NCBI RefSeq assembly: GCF_003591035.1
Contig: NZ_QYUO01000001.1
Coordinates: 2,914,001 to 2,978,000, forward strand
Length of the DNA: 64,000 nucleotides
Source: Noviherbaspirillum saxi
GTDB lineage: Bacteria; Pseudomonadota; Gammaproteobacteria; Burkholderiales; Burkholderiaceae_D
Direction: 5' to 3'
Shown here: piece after piece, positions 44,328 to 52,983 of the stretch
Position numbering within the stretch: the stretch's first letter is position 1
How the letters are laid out: the number at the start of each line of letters is the position of its first letter
Position numbers and translations under genes: made by a program
The notes under the pieces: model-generated
Seen by the model: the letters and a program-made list of their open reading frames with translations, nothing else
Databases searched by the model: none
What the model was told of the DNA's origin: nothing

Positions 44328-45953
44328 TTAGAAGCGCTTGGTATAGGTTGCGCCGAGGTAGCGGACGCGGATGCCGCCGGTGACATCGAGTCCGGCGTAG
44401 GGGTTGTAGATGATGTTAAAAAAATTATTGCAGTTGAGGTTGCAGCTACCGTTGGCCGGCACGCGATAGTCGCCTTTCATGTAGCTGGCGCCCACGCTCA
44501 CGTCGGTGTCCTTGTCGAATTGGTAGTTGAAGCCGACGCTGTAGATCTTGGTATCGGGTAAGGGTGCGACCAGGTCGAGCTTGTCTGCCGGCACCGAACT
44601 CTTGCGCGGCTCATAACCGAAACGTAGCTTGAGCTTGGGCGTCGCCTGCACCTGCATCCCGTATCCGAAATGCAGCACGCTCTTGTAGCCGCGCGGGATT
44701 GTCAGTTGCGTCGAATCGGGAATGCCGAACATGCGCGCCACTTCCAGCAGCTTGACGCTCTGGTCGAACTTGAAGGTCAGTGCATCCCAGGTACCCCAAT
44801 CGGTGTAGTTGGCATCGACATTGAATTGTAGCTTCGGCGTCGGCTTCACCTTGATGCCGACCTGCACATGAGTCGGAAACGGAATGATCGCGGTCAGGTT
44901 GCCGCTCTGGACTTCGGGAATGGTTTGCGGCATGCCGAGCACCGCACCGACGATGGGACCATACAGGCTGGCATTCAAGCCTTCCACAAAGCGCTTGACC
45001 ATGGGATCGGTGGTGAAGGTATAGCGTCCGCTATAGCGTGTCTTCGATCCGCCCTGGTAGACCACGCCAAAACCGAACCAGTCATTCGGTTCCCACAGCA
45101 CGCCGAGGTTGATGGTGGGATCGACCGGTGCGGTCATGCTGATATTCAGGTTGGCGGCCCGTTTGAATGGACTGAGTTTGCCTTCCGAACCGCCGCCGCA
45201 TAAACCGATGCCGAACGAATCGAGGATGTTGCCGCCATCGTCAGGACACCATCCCTGCTGCGTCTTGCCGACGATGCCGAGAAAGATGTTCGGCATGCGC
45301 ATGTCGGTATTGAACACGAAGGCGGAATGCGAGATCGGTACCGATGCGCCGACGCGCAAGGTATCGGACACCTTGTAGCCGACCGCCGGCGACAGATAGG
45401 TCAGGCGCTGCAACTGCACCAGCTTGCCGTCGAAGCGGCCCGGGTCGGCCGGATTGGTGCTGCGATCGATACTCATCGCCTGCGACACATAGGCTGCGGT
45501 GCCGAAAGTGAACGGCGAATCCGGCTTGTTGTACGCCACACCCAGTCCCGGCACCACGGCGGCAGGCATGCGCCAGCCGCGCATGCCGACCACTGGCAGG
45601 TAAAGCTTTTGCCGTACCGGCCCGGTACTGGTGCCGTCGAGCGGATCCTGGGTCCAGCCGCCGACGTTGAAACCGTCGGGTGCATCGAAAGAATTATGGT
45701 TGCGTATCGATGCGCCCCATACCGTATGGCTATGCACCTCGCCGGTCAGGCGCGCCAGGCCGGCCGGATTGAAGTGGATCGATTCTATGCCCGGCGGATC
45801 GGCGGTCACCGCATTGCCCAGCGACATGGCCGTCGGACTGGTCGCCAGGTTTTCGGTGAGCGCCGCATAGGCGGGCATGCACGCGCTCGCACTGCACGCA
45901 GCCGCCAGCACCAGCGTGCGTCGAAGACTTCGCTGTCTCATCAATGCTCGCAT
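44328..45953 (-). CDS. FadL/OmpP1 family outer-membrane protein
   Basis: 541 residues. After a signal peptide ending at PAYAA comes the typical FadL opening LATSPTAMSLGNAVTADPPG, where mature FadL inserts its N-terminal plug, then NPAGLARLTGEV. The long beta-rich body ends GGIRVRYLGATYTKRF with the terminal Phe of an outer-membrane barrel. Known family members pass hydrophobic compounds. Here the gene is 13 bases after a second barrel protein and the C39 peptidase, so it may instead serve export or anchoring of the fibre-like proteins encoded nearby. Two Cys pairs (WCPDDG, GLCGGG and SCNLNCN) are unusual for FadL. Confidence 0.85.
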   Translation of the reverse strand: MRALMRQRSLRRTLVLAAACSASACMPAYAALTENLATSPTAMSLGNAVTADPPGIESIHFNPAGLARLTGEVHSHTVWGASIRNHNSFDAPDGFNVGGWTQDPLDGTSTGPVRQKLYLPVVGMRGWRMPAAVVPGLGVAYNKPDSPFTFGTAAYVSQAMSIDRSTNPADPGRFDGKLVQLQRLTYLSPAVGYKVSDTLRVGASVPISHSAFVFNTDMRMPNIFLGIVGKTQQGWCPDDGGNILDSFGIGLCGGGSEGKLSPFKRAANLNISMTAPVDPTINLGVLWEPNDWFGFGVVYQGGSKTRYSGRYTFTTDPMVKRFVEGLNASLYGPIVGAVLGMPQTIPEVQSGNLTAIIPFPTHVQVGIKVKPTPKLQFNVDANYTDWGTWDALTFKFDQSVKLLEVARMFGIPDSTQLTIPRGYKSVLHFGYGMQVQATPKLKLRFGYEPRKSSVPADKLDLVAPLPDTKIYSVGFNYQFDKDTDVSVGASYMKGDYRVPANGSCNLNCNNFFNIIYNPYAGLDVTGGIRVRYLGATYTKRF

Positions 45954-45966
45954 GATGTCCTCGGCT

Positions 45967-46965
45967 TTAGAAGGACAGTGGCATGGTCAGGCCAAGCGAG
46001 AAGTTGGGAGAGTCGTCGGTCAGGCCGATACCGGCGGTGATATTGATCGTGGTCTTCGGCGACACGCGATAGCCGAGGCCGAGGTTGAGCACGCCAGCGG
46101 TCTGGGTGCGGGTCTTGACCGTGCGGCCATCGGCGAAGCGCAATTTGGAACGCATGGAAATCGATTCCTGTATCGATACCGAGGTCGATATGCCGTACGA
46201 CAGCGCATAGGCGAAACCCAGGCCGAAACCGATGCTCGCGCCTGGATCGACGCGCGTGAGTATCTGTGCGCCGCGCACCTGCGACAAGCCCTTGGCCGCC
46301 AAGCTGTAGGACAGATTGATCGAACCGAACAGCGCGACCGGATCGACAATATTGTTGACGTTCATCCCGGCGCTGAACGTGGTCACGCCGGCCCCGGTCG
46401 CCAATCCCTCATTCGCATCGACTTTGAACGGGCTGCGACCGGTCGGCAGTTTGACGCCGCCGGTGAAGGTGGTGGACAGCTGGCCGCGGCGCGCTTCCCA
46501 TGGCTGCCAGCGTATGCCGAGATTCAGATCGCCCAGTGAATGCGATGTGCCGGTGAATGCAGGGTTATCCGAATACTTGCTGACCAGCGGCAGGCTCACG
46601 CTCCCGGTCAGGTTATCAAGCAAGCCGTAATCGACCGACAGTGTATTCGTGATCGCATGCGAGCTATCGTTTTCGATATTGAACAGCGTCAGCTGGCCCG
46701 ACGAGATATCGGCATTGATGCGTTCCTGGCCAATGTAGCTGTAGCTGAAGTCATACGTCGTTTGCACGACGCCGCGCTTGATCAGCGAATACTGCTTGTC
46801 CACTGCGTTCAACGTTTGCTTGAGCAGTGTGGTCTGGTCGGTATCGCCTTCCTGCTTCTTGAGCGCGTCGCGCGCGGCCGCGGTCCCGCTTTGCTGTGCC
46901 AGCACCGGAAGCGACGGCAATACGAGAGCGGTGGCAACGAGAATGCATAGTGTTTGAATGTTCAT
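45967..46965 (-). CDS. Outer-membrane beta-barrel with N-terminal helical region (FapF/FilC-like)
   Basis: 332 residues from the ATG at 46965 (AAAGGA ribosome binding site; the longer frame to 47196 overlaps the C39 gene and is rejected). A signal peptide ending LPVLAQQ is followed by a charged helix of about 40 residues (AAARDALKKQEGDTDQTTLL), then about 270 residues of beta-strands ending FSLGLTMPLSF. A helical neck before a barrel is the layout of FapF, the pore that exports Pseudomonas Fap amyloid, although I see no direct sequence match. It follows the C39 peptidase by 26 bases. This pairing suggests it is an export pore. Confidence 0.65.
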   Translation of the reverse strand: MNIQTLCILVATALVLPSLPVLAQQSGTAAARDALKKQEGDTDQTTLLKQTLNAVDKQYSLIKRGVVQTTYDFSYSYIGQERINADISSGQLTLFNIENDSSHAITNTLSVDYGLLDNLTGSVSLPLVSKYSDNPAFTGTSHSLGDLNLGIRWQPWEARRGQLSTTFTGGVKLPTGRSPFKVDANEGLATGAGVTTFSAGMNVNNIVDPVALFGSINLSYSLAAKGLSQVRGAQILTRVDPGASIGFGLGFAYALSYGISTSVSIQESISMRSKLRFADGRTVKTRTQTAGVLNLGLGYRVSPKTTINITAGIGLTDDSPNFSLGLTMPLSF

Positions 46966-46991
46966 CTGAATTCCTTTTATTTGAATGCTTA

Positions 46992-47756
46992 TCAGTGGCG
47001 GCGCGAATAGACGCCGCCAAATCCGGAGTTGATGGCACGCTGCAACAAGTACGCATTGCCCAGCGGCTGAAGATTGGCCTGGTCCCGGATGCGGTCCGTG
47101 TCGAACACGCCGAGTTCCTGGTCGGCCAACGCAAGTTGTCCCTGCGGCGGCCGGTCTTTGGGTGGATAGAGGACAAACAAGGTGTTGCGATCCCACAGCG
47201 TCGCGAACTCATGCAGAGAGAACACGATATTGCCGGCCGAGGGATCGGCAACATAAACAAGTCCGTCGCGGATGCCGCGCAGGACGACAAAGTGTTTGAA
47301 GCCCGCATAATCGATCGGGACGATGGCCGGATGATCCAGCGTGATCAAGTCCTTGATCTCTGCACGGAAGCCGGCGCTTTCGATTCCCAGCGAGGCGACA
47401 TAGCGCTTCATGTCGAGCAGCGAAAAGCCGCGACGCTCGATGATCTTTTGCTTTTCGCCGCGCTCCAGCATGCCTTCCATTGCCTGCTGTTCGCCGACGC
47501 TTAAGCCCAGGTAATACTTGAGTATCGTGACCAGCGCGGCCGAGCCGCAGCTGTAGTCATAAGCCTGGCGCACGACATGGCGATACTTGAGTTCGGAATG
47601 CGGTTCTATGCCCACCGCGTGTGTGACCGGCATCGCGCCGATGATGGCTTGCGGCAGTTCTATCTGTCCCTGCGGACGGTCCGCGGGTTCGAACCTGGAT
47701 GTGACGCCGGCGCCCGACATCAAGGCCGCGAGCGTGCCAAGCACTAATACGAACAT
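46992..47756 (-). CDS. C39 family peptidase (FilB/FapD-like)
   Basis: 254 residues from the ATG at 47756 (GAAGGGGA ribosome binding site). A hydrophobic N-terminus (MFVLVLGTLAALMSGAG) probably is a signal sequence or anchor. The catalytic motif RQAYDYSCGSAALVTILKYY carries the active Cys and oxyanion Gln; GFKHFVVLRGIRDGLVYVAD carries the His and Asp. C39 peptidases cut double-glycine leaders, and in Fap systems FapD is a C39 peptidase needed for fibre export. It starts a four-gene operon. Substrates could be the four short exported proteins at 51.6-54.4 kb, although those have no obvious GG leader. Confidence 0.85.
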   Translation of the reverse strand: MFVLVLGTLAALMSGAGVTSRFEPADRPQGQIELPQAIIGAMPVTHAVGIEPHSELKYRHVVRQAYDYSCGSAALVTILKYYLGLSVGEQQAMEGMLERGEKQKIIERRGFSLLDMKRYVASLGIESAGFRAEIKDLITLDHPAIVPIDYAGFKHFVVLRGIRDGLVYVADPSAGNIVFSLHEFATLWDRNTLFVLYPPKDRPPQGQLALADQELGVFDTDRIRDQANLQPLGNAYLLQRAINSGFGGVYSRRH

Positions 47757-48274
47757 GCTGAGTTCCCCTTCATGCTGTCTCTTCGAATGGATGCGCACGG
47801 CCTGCAACATGCTGCGATGTGTCTCGCAGTCAGTGACGAATATGCAATGCGGCGCGGACTTAACTTTACGAGCGGGAGAAGGATGGGAACTCATCCGATC
47901 GGATGAGGGGCGATTGCGCAGTGTCAATCAAGGCGCAATCAGGGGGGCGATGAAAATGTAGATGAAACAGATAAAGCCGGCTGCGTTTGACTCCCTCTTC
48001 CGCAGGCTGGCTCTGCTATGCACAGATCTTTGCAATACATCGGATTGCTTGCATGCGGGTGCCGACAGCTGATTTGGTAATGTCTTTTCCCCGTCATCCT
48101 CGCGAAGGCGGGGACCCATAAGCCGGATGATCAAGCAAACTCACTTTGGGTCCCCGCTTTCGCGAGGATGACGGGGGAAGTATGCAGCATGACCAACCAT
48201 CACCAATGCCCGCCTGCGAACGCATGTTGCAAAGATATGTGCATAGCATAGCCCGCAGGCGGGAGAAGGAAGGT
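47757..48274. other. Intergenic region with repeat copy D
   Basis: 518 bases between the C39 gene start and the LuxR-domain gene stop. The C39-proximal 230 bases must contain the promoter of the export-like operon; the rest is the family 1 repeat at 47993-48268. No gene seen. Confidence 0.45.
47993..48268. repeat. MITE-like repeat family 1, copy D
   Basis: The most complete copy. Left end TGCTATGCACAGATCTTTGC (48013-48032), right end GTTGCAAAGATATGTGCATA (48226-48245) followed by GCATAGCCC. Central hairpin GTCATCCTCGCGAAGGCGGG against CCCCGCTTTCGCGAGGATGA. Ends extend to CTC.CGCAGGC / GCAGGCGGGAGA. It lies directly after the LuxR-domain gene and could terminate it. Confidence 0.8.
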
Positions 48275-49351
48275 TTAGATAATCCCAAGCTTGCGCGCAA
48301 GCGAGATGGCTTCAGTACGATTATGTGCACCAAGCTTGAGATTGATATTACGTAGATGCGTCTTGACGGTGGTGACCGAGATGAATAATTTTTCGGCGAT
48401 GGCTTGATTTCCGCAGCCTTGCGCCAGCAAGCTCAGCACGTCGTGTTCGCGCGTAGTCAGATCGCTCTCGCCATTTAGCGCCGGCGCCGATGGCTGTGTG
48501 GCCGGCATGTCGTGCATGTGTTGTGACCGTACCGGCGTCGCAGCAACCAACAGTTCAGCAAACATACGCAAGCCTTCATTGTCATGGCTTGCCAGATCCT
48601 TCATCCCGTCCAGCATGTCGCGCACCAAGCCCAGCAACAAGGGCCCTTCATCCTTGAACGGCCTGACAAACCCCTCAACCAGCGCATCGGCCAGCGTTTC
48701 GCGGATAGTACGCAGCGCGGGATTACGTTGACCCGCCTGCGACAGGGCCAGCGCATACAAGACCTTGACGCGCAATGCATATCGCATGCGACCACGTGCA
48801 TAGGCATCCTGCAAATGTTCCTTGAGCGGCGCCAGCGTCGCGGCAGCCTGCCCGCCATGCAACTGCAGCCGCATATGACCGAGGAATTGGGTCTCCATGT
48901 CGTTCGACACCATTTGCAGATCGCGCCGCTGCCATGCGGGCGTGGGACTGATCAATGCCAGCATGCTGCGCGCCGCATCGAGTTCGCCATCGAGCAGCAT
49001 GGCCCTTGCCTGTTCCAGGCGCGACATGTCGGCAATGCGTGTAAGCCGGCGCTGCATACCGAGCTGCTCGAGTTCCAGCAAGATCTGCAATGCTGCGGTC
49101 GGCTTGCCCTGCGCGCGCAGGATGCGTGCATATACGATGTGACTGGATGCAAGCTGGTCAGGGATGCCGGCGTCCTTGACCAGCGGCAGGTACAAGGTCA
49201 GCAGGCGCTGCGCCTCGTCGAGCGCATCGGATTCATACAGGACTTCCGCCAGATACACGCTGGCGAAACCGGTATCCGCGCCATAGCGTGGATTAGGCAA
49301 TTCGGATGCCGCGCCGATCAGCGCGCAGGCGCGGCCCTGTGCTGCGCACAC
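48275..49351 (-). CDS. MalT/LuxR-type regulator, C-terminal part (frameshifted)
   Basis: 358 residues. Helical TPR-like repeats (ASVYLAEVLYESDALDEAQR and following) lead to a LuxR helix-turn-helix at the end: DLTTREHDVLSLLAQGCGNQ, then AIAEKLFISVTTVKTHLRNI. The frame begins inside the preceding gene (49293-51062), and the two together equal the layout and length (about 925 residues) of one MalT-type regulator. There is no independent start with a ribosome binding site; GTG 49351 is only the first possible codon. It is therefore most likely the second half of one gene broken by a frameshift near 49352-49365. Confidence 0.8.
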   Translation of the reverse strand: MCAAQGRACALIGAASELPNPRYGADTGFASVYLAEVLYESDALDEAQRLLTLYLPLVKDAGIPDQLASSHIVYARILRAQGKPTAALQILLELEQLGMQRRLTRIADMSRLEQARAMLLDGELDAARSMLALISPTPAWQRRDLQMVSNDMETQFLGHMRLQLHGGQAAATLAPLKEHLQDAYARGRMRYALRVKVLYALALSQAGQRNPALRTIRETLADALVEGFVRPFKDEGPLLLGLVRDMLDGMKDLASHDNEGLRMFAELLVAATPVRSQHMHDMPATQPSAPALNGESDLTTREHDVLSLLAQGCGNQAIAEKLFISVTTVKTHLRNINLKLGAHNRTEAISLARKLGII

Positions 49352-51062
49352 GTACCGGCGGGCTATCGCTGATCAAGGCGCGCAGACGCGCATTGGCCGA
49401 GCGCAGCTGCCCCTGCAGCAAATCCAGCAAGGCATGAATGTAGCCGGCGACCCCGACGCTGAACAACGGACCGACGGCATCATGTTCATGCATTGCCTGG
49501 TCGAGCAGGCGGCGTGCATCGTGGTAGCGGCCGACAGTCGCAAAATAATAGGCGCAACCTATCATCAGCATGCTGCGCAACAAAGGCTCGCTGGCGGCCG
49601 TGCCGAGGATGTGCGGGTCTTCCCACATCGGCGCGGTTTGCTCGATGCGGTCCAGCATCACCAGGCTGAAGGTCTTGAGCACCAGATAGGTCGAATGCGA
49701 CATCGGCGGCGCGACCGAACCATCGTTGAAGGACTCCAGCAAGGCCAGCGCTTCGCCGCTGCGATTGATATGAATCAGCGACCAGGTATAGACCGACAAC
49801 AGCTTGGGGTAGGCGGCCAGACTGGCGCGGTCGAGGATATCGCACCAGCGTGCCAGCAAGCGCACCCGCCCTTGCAGGAACAAGGGCTCGGCATATTCGC
49901 ACAGCAGTTGCAGTACCAGACCATGATCTTTCGAAGCGATCGCATGATCGATGGCCGGTGTCGGGCGCTCCTGCTGTGCATGCCAGAGCGCGGCTCGCCG
50001 GTGCAAGGCCTTGATCTCGCTTGGATACTGGCGCTCCAGCTGGGCGCGCAGGAAGCCGGCGAACAGCGGATGATAGCTGAACCAGCTGCGCTGCTCGTCG
50101 ACCGCTGCCATGAACATGTTGGACCGTTCTATCTCCTGCAGCATCTGATGGCTGTCACTGCGGCCGGTGACCGCGTTGCAGCTGTCGGCGCAAAACTTTT
50201 GCATGACGCTGGTCTTCAGAATGAAGTCTTGCAGGTGACGCGGCCGGCGCGACAACACGGCTTCCGCGAGATAGGAAGCGACCACGGTATGCGACCCGGA
50301 AAACGTGCGGATGAACTGCTTGGGGTCGGCATGGTTTTCCAGTGCCAGCGACGACAGCCACAAGGCCGCGGCCCAGCCATCGGTAATGTCATGCAGCCGC
50401 TGCACGTCTTCGCCGTCGAGCTGGAGCTTGCGCTTGTCGCACAGGAAGTGCCTGGTCTCTTCCGCACTGAAGCGAAGCTGCGCCGCATCGATTTCCAGCA
50501 GCTGGCAACGTGCGCGCAATTGTCCAATGCCAAGCGCGGGTTGTTCGCGCGAGCCGATCAGGACTTGCTGGCGCGGCCCGAGCATATCGATCAATTGCTG
50601 AACGATGGCCAGCGCTGCGGGATTCTGCAGATGCTCGAACTCGTCGAAGATCAGCATGAAGGGACCGTCGATCGACGCCAGAGCTTCCGACAATTCGAAG
50701 GTGTCTTCGGCGGACAGTCCAGGCAATCCATCGGCGCCTGGCGCACGGCCAATGCGGGCAATTGCCTGGGCCAGGCAAGTCATGAAGCGGTCGAGGTCAT
50801 TGTCGCCTGCGTCTATCGTCATCCAGCTGACCGCGCAGCCATCGGTCCGCGCGATATCGACCATATGCCGCAACAGGCTGCTGGTGCCGAACCCGGCGGG
50901 TGCATGCACCAGCACCAGTTTTGCTTCATGCGCGGCGCGTATGCGCGCGATCAGGCGCTCGCGCGGAAGAAAGGGTGCGCCCATTGCAGGAGGACGCAGC
51001 TTGGATGGCGGCGGGCGCACTACGGTGACCGGTTCCTGCACTTGATATGGAATCGCCGCCAT
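49293..51062 (-). CDS. MalT/LuxR-type regulator, N-terminal ATPase part (frameshifted)
   Basis: 589 residues. Residues 25-260 are the STAND ATPase: the P-loop reads VLVHAPAGFGTSSLLRHMVD, where the usual GKT/GKS lysine is replaced by Thr, and Walker B reads FMLIFDEFEHL. Winged-helix and TPR-like helices follow (about 260-560). The last 20 residues (PPVRVRSTGPRLRADRRGIR) are out-of-frame sequence; the neighbouring frame continues the TPR region and ends in a LuxR DNA-binding domain. It is transcribed divergently from the fibre-like operon, with a 16-bp palindrome in between, and is likely its activator if functional. Confidence 0.8.
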   Translation of the reverse strand: MAAIPYQVQEPVTVVRPPPSKLRPPAMGAPFLPRERLIARIRAAHEAKLVLVHAPAGFGTSSLLRHMVDIARTDGCAVSWMTIDAGDNDLDRFMTCLAQAIARIGRAPGADGLPGLSAEDTFELSEALASIDGPFMLIFDEFEHLQNPAALAIVQQLIDMLGPRQQVLIGSREQPALGIGQLRARCQLLEIDAAQLRFSAEETRHFLCDKRKLQLDGEDVQRLHDITDGWAAALWLSSLALENHADPKQFIRTFSGSHTVVASYLAEAVLSRRPRHLQDFILKTSVMQKFCADSCNAVTGRSDSHQMLQEIERSNMFMAAVDEQRSWFSYHPLFAGFLRAQLERQYPSEIKALHRRAALWHAQQERPTPAIDHAIASKDHGLVLQLLCEYAEPLFLQGRVRLLARWCDILDRASLAAYPKLLSVYTWSLIHINRSGEALALLESFNDGSVAPPMSHSTYLVLKTFSLVMLDRIEQTAPMWEDPHILGTAASEPLLRSMLMIGCAYYFATVGRYHDARRLLDQAMHEHDAVGPLFSVGVAGYIHALLDLLQGQLRSANARLRALISDSPPVRVRSTGPRLRADRRGIRIA

Positions 51063-51594
51063 TCAAAACCTCATGGATGGGGAGGCAAGGACGCCGGCAC
51101 GACGCGGGCATGTCCATGGTCTCCGTGAATCGATGTTGCGAATCGAAGGTTCTTAGCCGCGCGGCTAATGGTTTATATGTGACGCCGCGGAAATAGGAGA
51201 TTACCGAAAATTGTCATGGAAACAATAGAGAAGAAACTCTAATTTCACCTGTCGCGATGCAGCATGCAGCACTTTGCAGAATGAAAACGCTGCTTTCATT
51301 GAACAGAGGAAATGTCGCGTTTGCGCAATTCGATACATGGCTTTTGCAGCCAAGGCTTTGGCTTGTCAGGTCAGCGCCATGGCCTGCGTAAGAGGAAGAG
51401 CGCGTCTTACCATGAAGGCTCTTAGTATTGCTGAAATATTAAGAGACGCGGAAGACGGTGCGACGCTAACGGCCGGGATCATGGCCGACACAACGCAAAA
51501 AAATGTTTTCACAAGAAACAGGCAACCGGCATTCGCGGCATGTGAACAACGATCCTATTGAATTACTTCGCCAACTCATTTTTGGAGACTTTTC
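51063..51594. other. Divergent regulatory region, regulator to fibre operon
   Basis: 532 bases. It contains the perfect palindrome at 51153-51168 and an AT-rich stretch around 51170-51260. The ribosome binding site GGAGA for the first fibre gene ends at 51584. A 95-residue frame (51274-51561) has no ribosome binding site and no similarity that I know; the region is probably a long promoter or leader. Confidence 0.5.
51153..51168. promoter_or_regulatory. 16-bp perfect palindrome, candidate operator
   Basis: TTAGCCGCGCGGCTAA is perfectly self-complementary. It lies about 91 bases before the regulator start and about 430 before the first fibre gene, in the shared intergenic region. LuxR-type DNA-binding domains bind such dyads. 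Target is inference. Confidence 0.5.
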
Positions 51595-52095
51595 ATGAAA
51601 CTGCAACTGATCACCAAATCCGCTATCGCTACTGCTCTGTCCGTATTCGCCATCGCCGCTTCCGCGATGACGCCGATCCAGGACGAAGGCTTGAGCCAGG
51701 TTGCCGGCCAGGACGGCGTGTCGATCGGTGCCGACCTCAACGTCAACATCGGTTCCTTCGTCTACACCAACCGTACTGAAAACGCATCGGTCAGCTTCAA
51801 CAACATCCGCGCTCGTGGCTTGATCGCGGCCGCGATCGATGTCGTCAACCAGACTACCTTCGCAACCGAATTCGTTGCGCCGAACAGCATCACTGCACCG
51901 GCCAGCTTCTATGGTGGCGGCGATGTGGTCAAGATCTCCCTGCCTGCAACCATCGGCGTCGATCCGACCAAGCTGTTGAGCGTATCGGTTGAATCGATCC
52001 GCATGGGCAATTCCGCCGCTGGTACTTCGTTCGGTTCGTTCGCAATGAACAACATCGACCTGCGCGGCACCAGCGCCTACATCTGGGCACACTAA
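51595..52095 (+). CDS. Small exported protein, DUF6160-like fibre candidate 1
   Basis: 166 residues. Signal peptide MKLQLITKSAIATALSVFAI up to ASAM. The mature start MTPIQDEGLSQVAGQDGVSI carries the [DE]xxLSxVxGxDGVS motif shared by three of the four genes here and by DUF6160/FilA-like proteins as I recall them. The rest is rich in Asn, Ser, Thr and Val and looks beta-stranded. It ends TSAYIWAH. A GGAGA ribosome binding site precedes the ATG. It has no cysteine. It is the first and probably most abundant product of the operon, hence the likely major subunit. Confidence 0.75.
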   Translation: MKLQLITKSAIATALSVFAIAASAMTPIQDEGLSQVAGQDGVSIGADLNVNIGSFVYTNRTENASVSFNNIRARGLIAAAIDVVNQTTFATEFVAPNSITAPASFYGGGDVVKISLPATIGVDPTKLLSVSVESIRMGNSAAGTSFGSFAMNNIDLRGTSAYIWAH

Positions 52096-52197
52096 TCCTG
52101 CATGGCTGGAACTTAATGCGGATGGCATTCCCCGGTCAATTCCAAGGGGCCGGGGAATGCGTGCAAGTCTCTTATCTCCTTTTCCACGGATGACATC

Positions 52198-52983
52198 ATG
52201 AGCGTGATCCGCCCAGGCCTTCTCTCATTCGGCTTGTGTACTGCCTTGTTATGTGCCGGTATGGCACAGGCACAACTCAAGCCGCTGTCCGAAAATGAAT
52301 TGTCGGCCGCACGCGGCCAGGGCATGCTGATCTTGAACAACAGCAGCTACGGCGGCTTCGATTTCAGCCGGATAGCGCTTGGCGCCGATGTCAGCCTCAA
52401 TGCCAATTTCAGGGACATCCGTCTCGGCGAATACAGTTATGCGCCGCGCAATGCGGGCGGCGCCGACATCGATATGCGCCTGCTGCAGTTCGGCCGCAGC
52501 GATGCCGGCGATGCGGCACGGCTGGTGCAGATTACCAATCCCTACCTTGAATTCGTTTATCGCAATGCCGGCGACGCGGCCACGCGCGAAGTGGTCGGCA
52601 TGCGTTTTGGCTTCGACAGTATTGCAGGCGATGTCGGCTTGAATATCGCCACGCTCAGCGGCTCGATGCGCGTCGATGGCGGTGCAGCCGGTGTGCTCGA
52701 TTCGCGCAGTGATCCCGGCGGCGGCAAGCGCTGGGATGGCGCATGCGTTGCGCCCTGCCTGTCCTTGTCCCAGCTTGGCGGCGTGCGTGCCGGCAATGCG
52801 AGCGGTCCTAGTCGTGATTTTTGGATTTCGGTATTGAAGACCGGCGTGCAGTTTCAGGCGCCGACCGCGACCATGCCGATTCCCGATCTGGCACAGGCCG
52901 GATTCTGGATGAACTGGCGCGACAAATTGACGGCGATTGCCACCAATGGCGTCGCACCGCCCAACCTGCCGCCGGCACGATGA
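52198..52983 (+). CDS. Small exported protein, fibre candidate 2
   Basis: 261 residues. A signal peptide (LLSFGLCTALLCAGMAQAQ) is followed by LKPLSENELSAARGQGMLIL, a variant of the shared motif without the DGVS end. The body (FSRIALGADVSLNANFRDIR and onward) is beta-rich with Asp/Asn/Gly turns. Two cysteines (ACVAPC) may form a disulfide. Its stop overlaps the start of the next gene (ATGA). It differs from candidates 1 and 4 in its ending (NLPPAR). Probably a minor subunit or anchor of the same surface structure. Confidence 0.65.
   Translation: MSVIRPGLLSFGLCTALLCAGMAQAQLKPLSENELSAARGQGMLILNNSSYGGFDFSRIALGADVSLNANFRDIRLGEYSYAPRNAGGADIDMRLLQFGRSDAGDAARLVQITNPYLEFVYRNAGDAATREVVGMRFGFDSIAGDVGLNIATLSGSMRVDGGAAGVLDSRSDPGGGKRWDGACVAPCLSLSQLGGVRAGNASGPSRDFWISVLKTGVQFQAPTATMPIPDLAQAGFWMNWRDKLTAIATNGVAPPNLPPAR

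Noticed and set aside
45967..47196. Longer start (47196) for the helical-neck barrel gene
   Set aside because: It would overlap 200 bases of the C39 gene. A signal peptide and a good ribosome binding site are at 46965.
49434..51128. 564-residue plus-strand frame opposite the MalT-type regulator
   Set aside because: No recognisable domain; the opposite strand encodes a STAND ATPase and TPR region.
51274..51561. 95-residue frame upstream of the first fibre gene
   Set aside because: No ribosome binding site and no similarity; more likely promoter or leader sequence.
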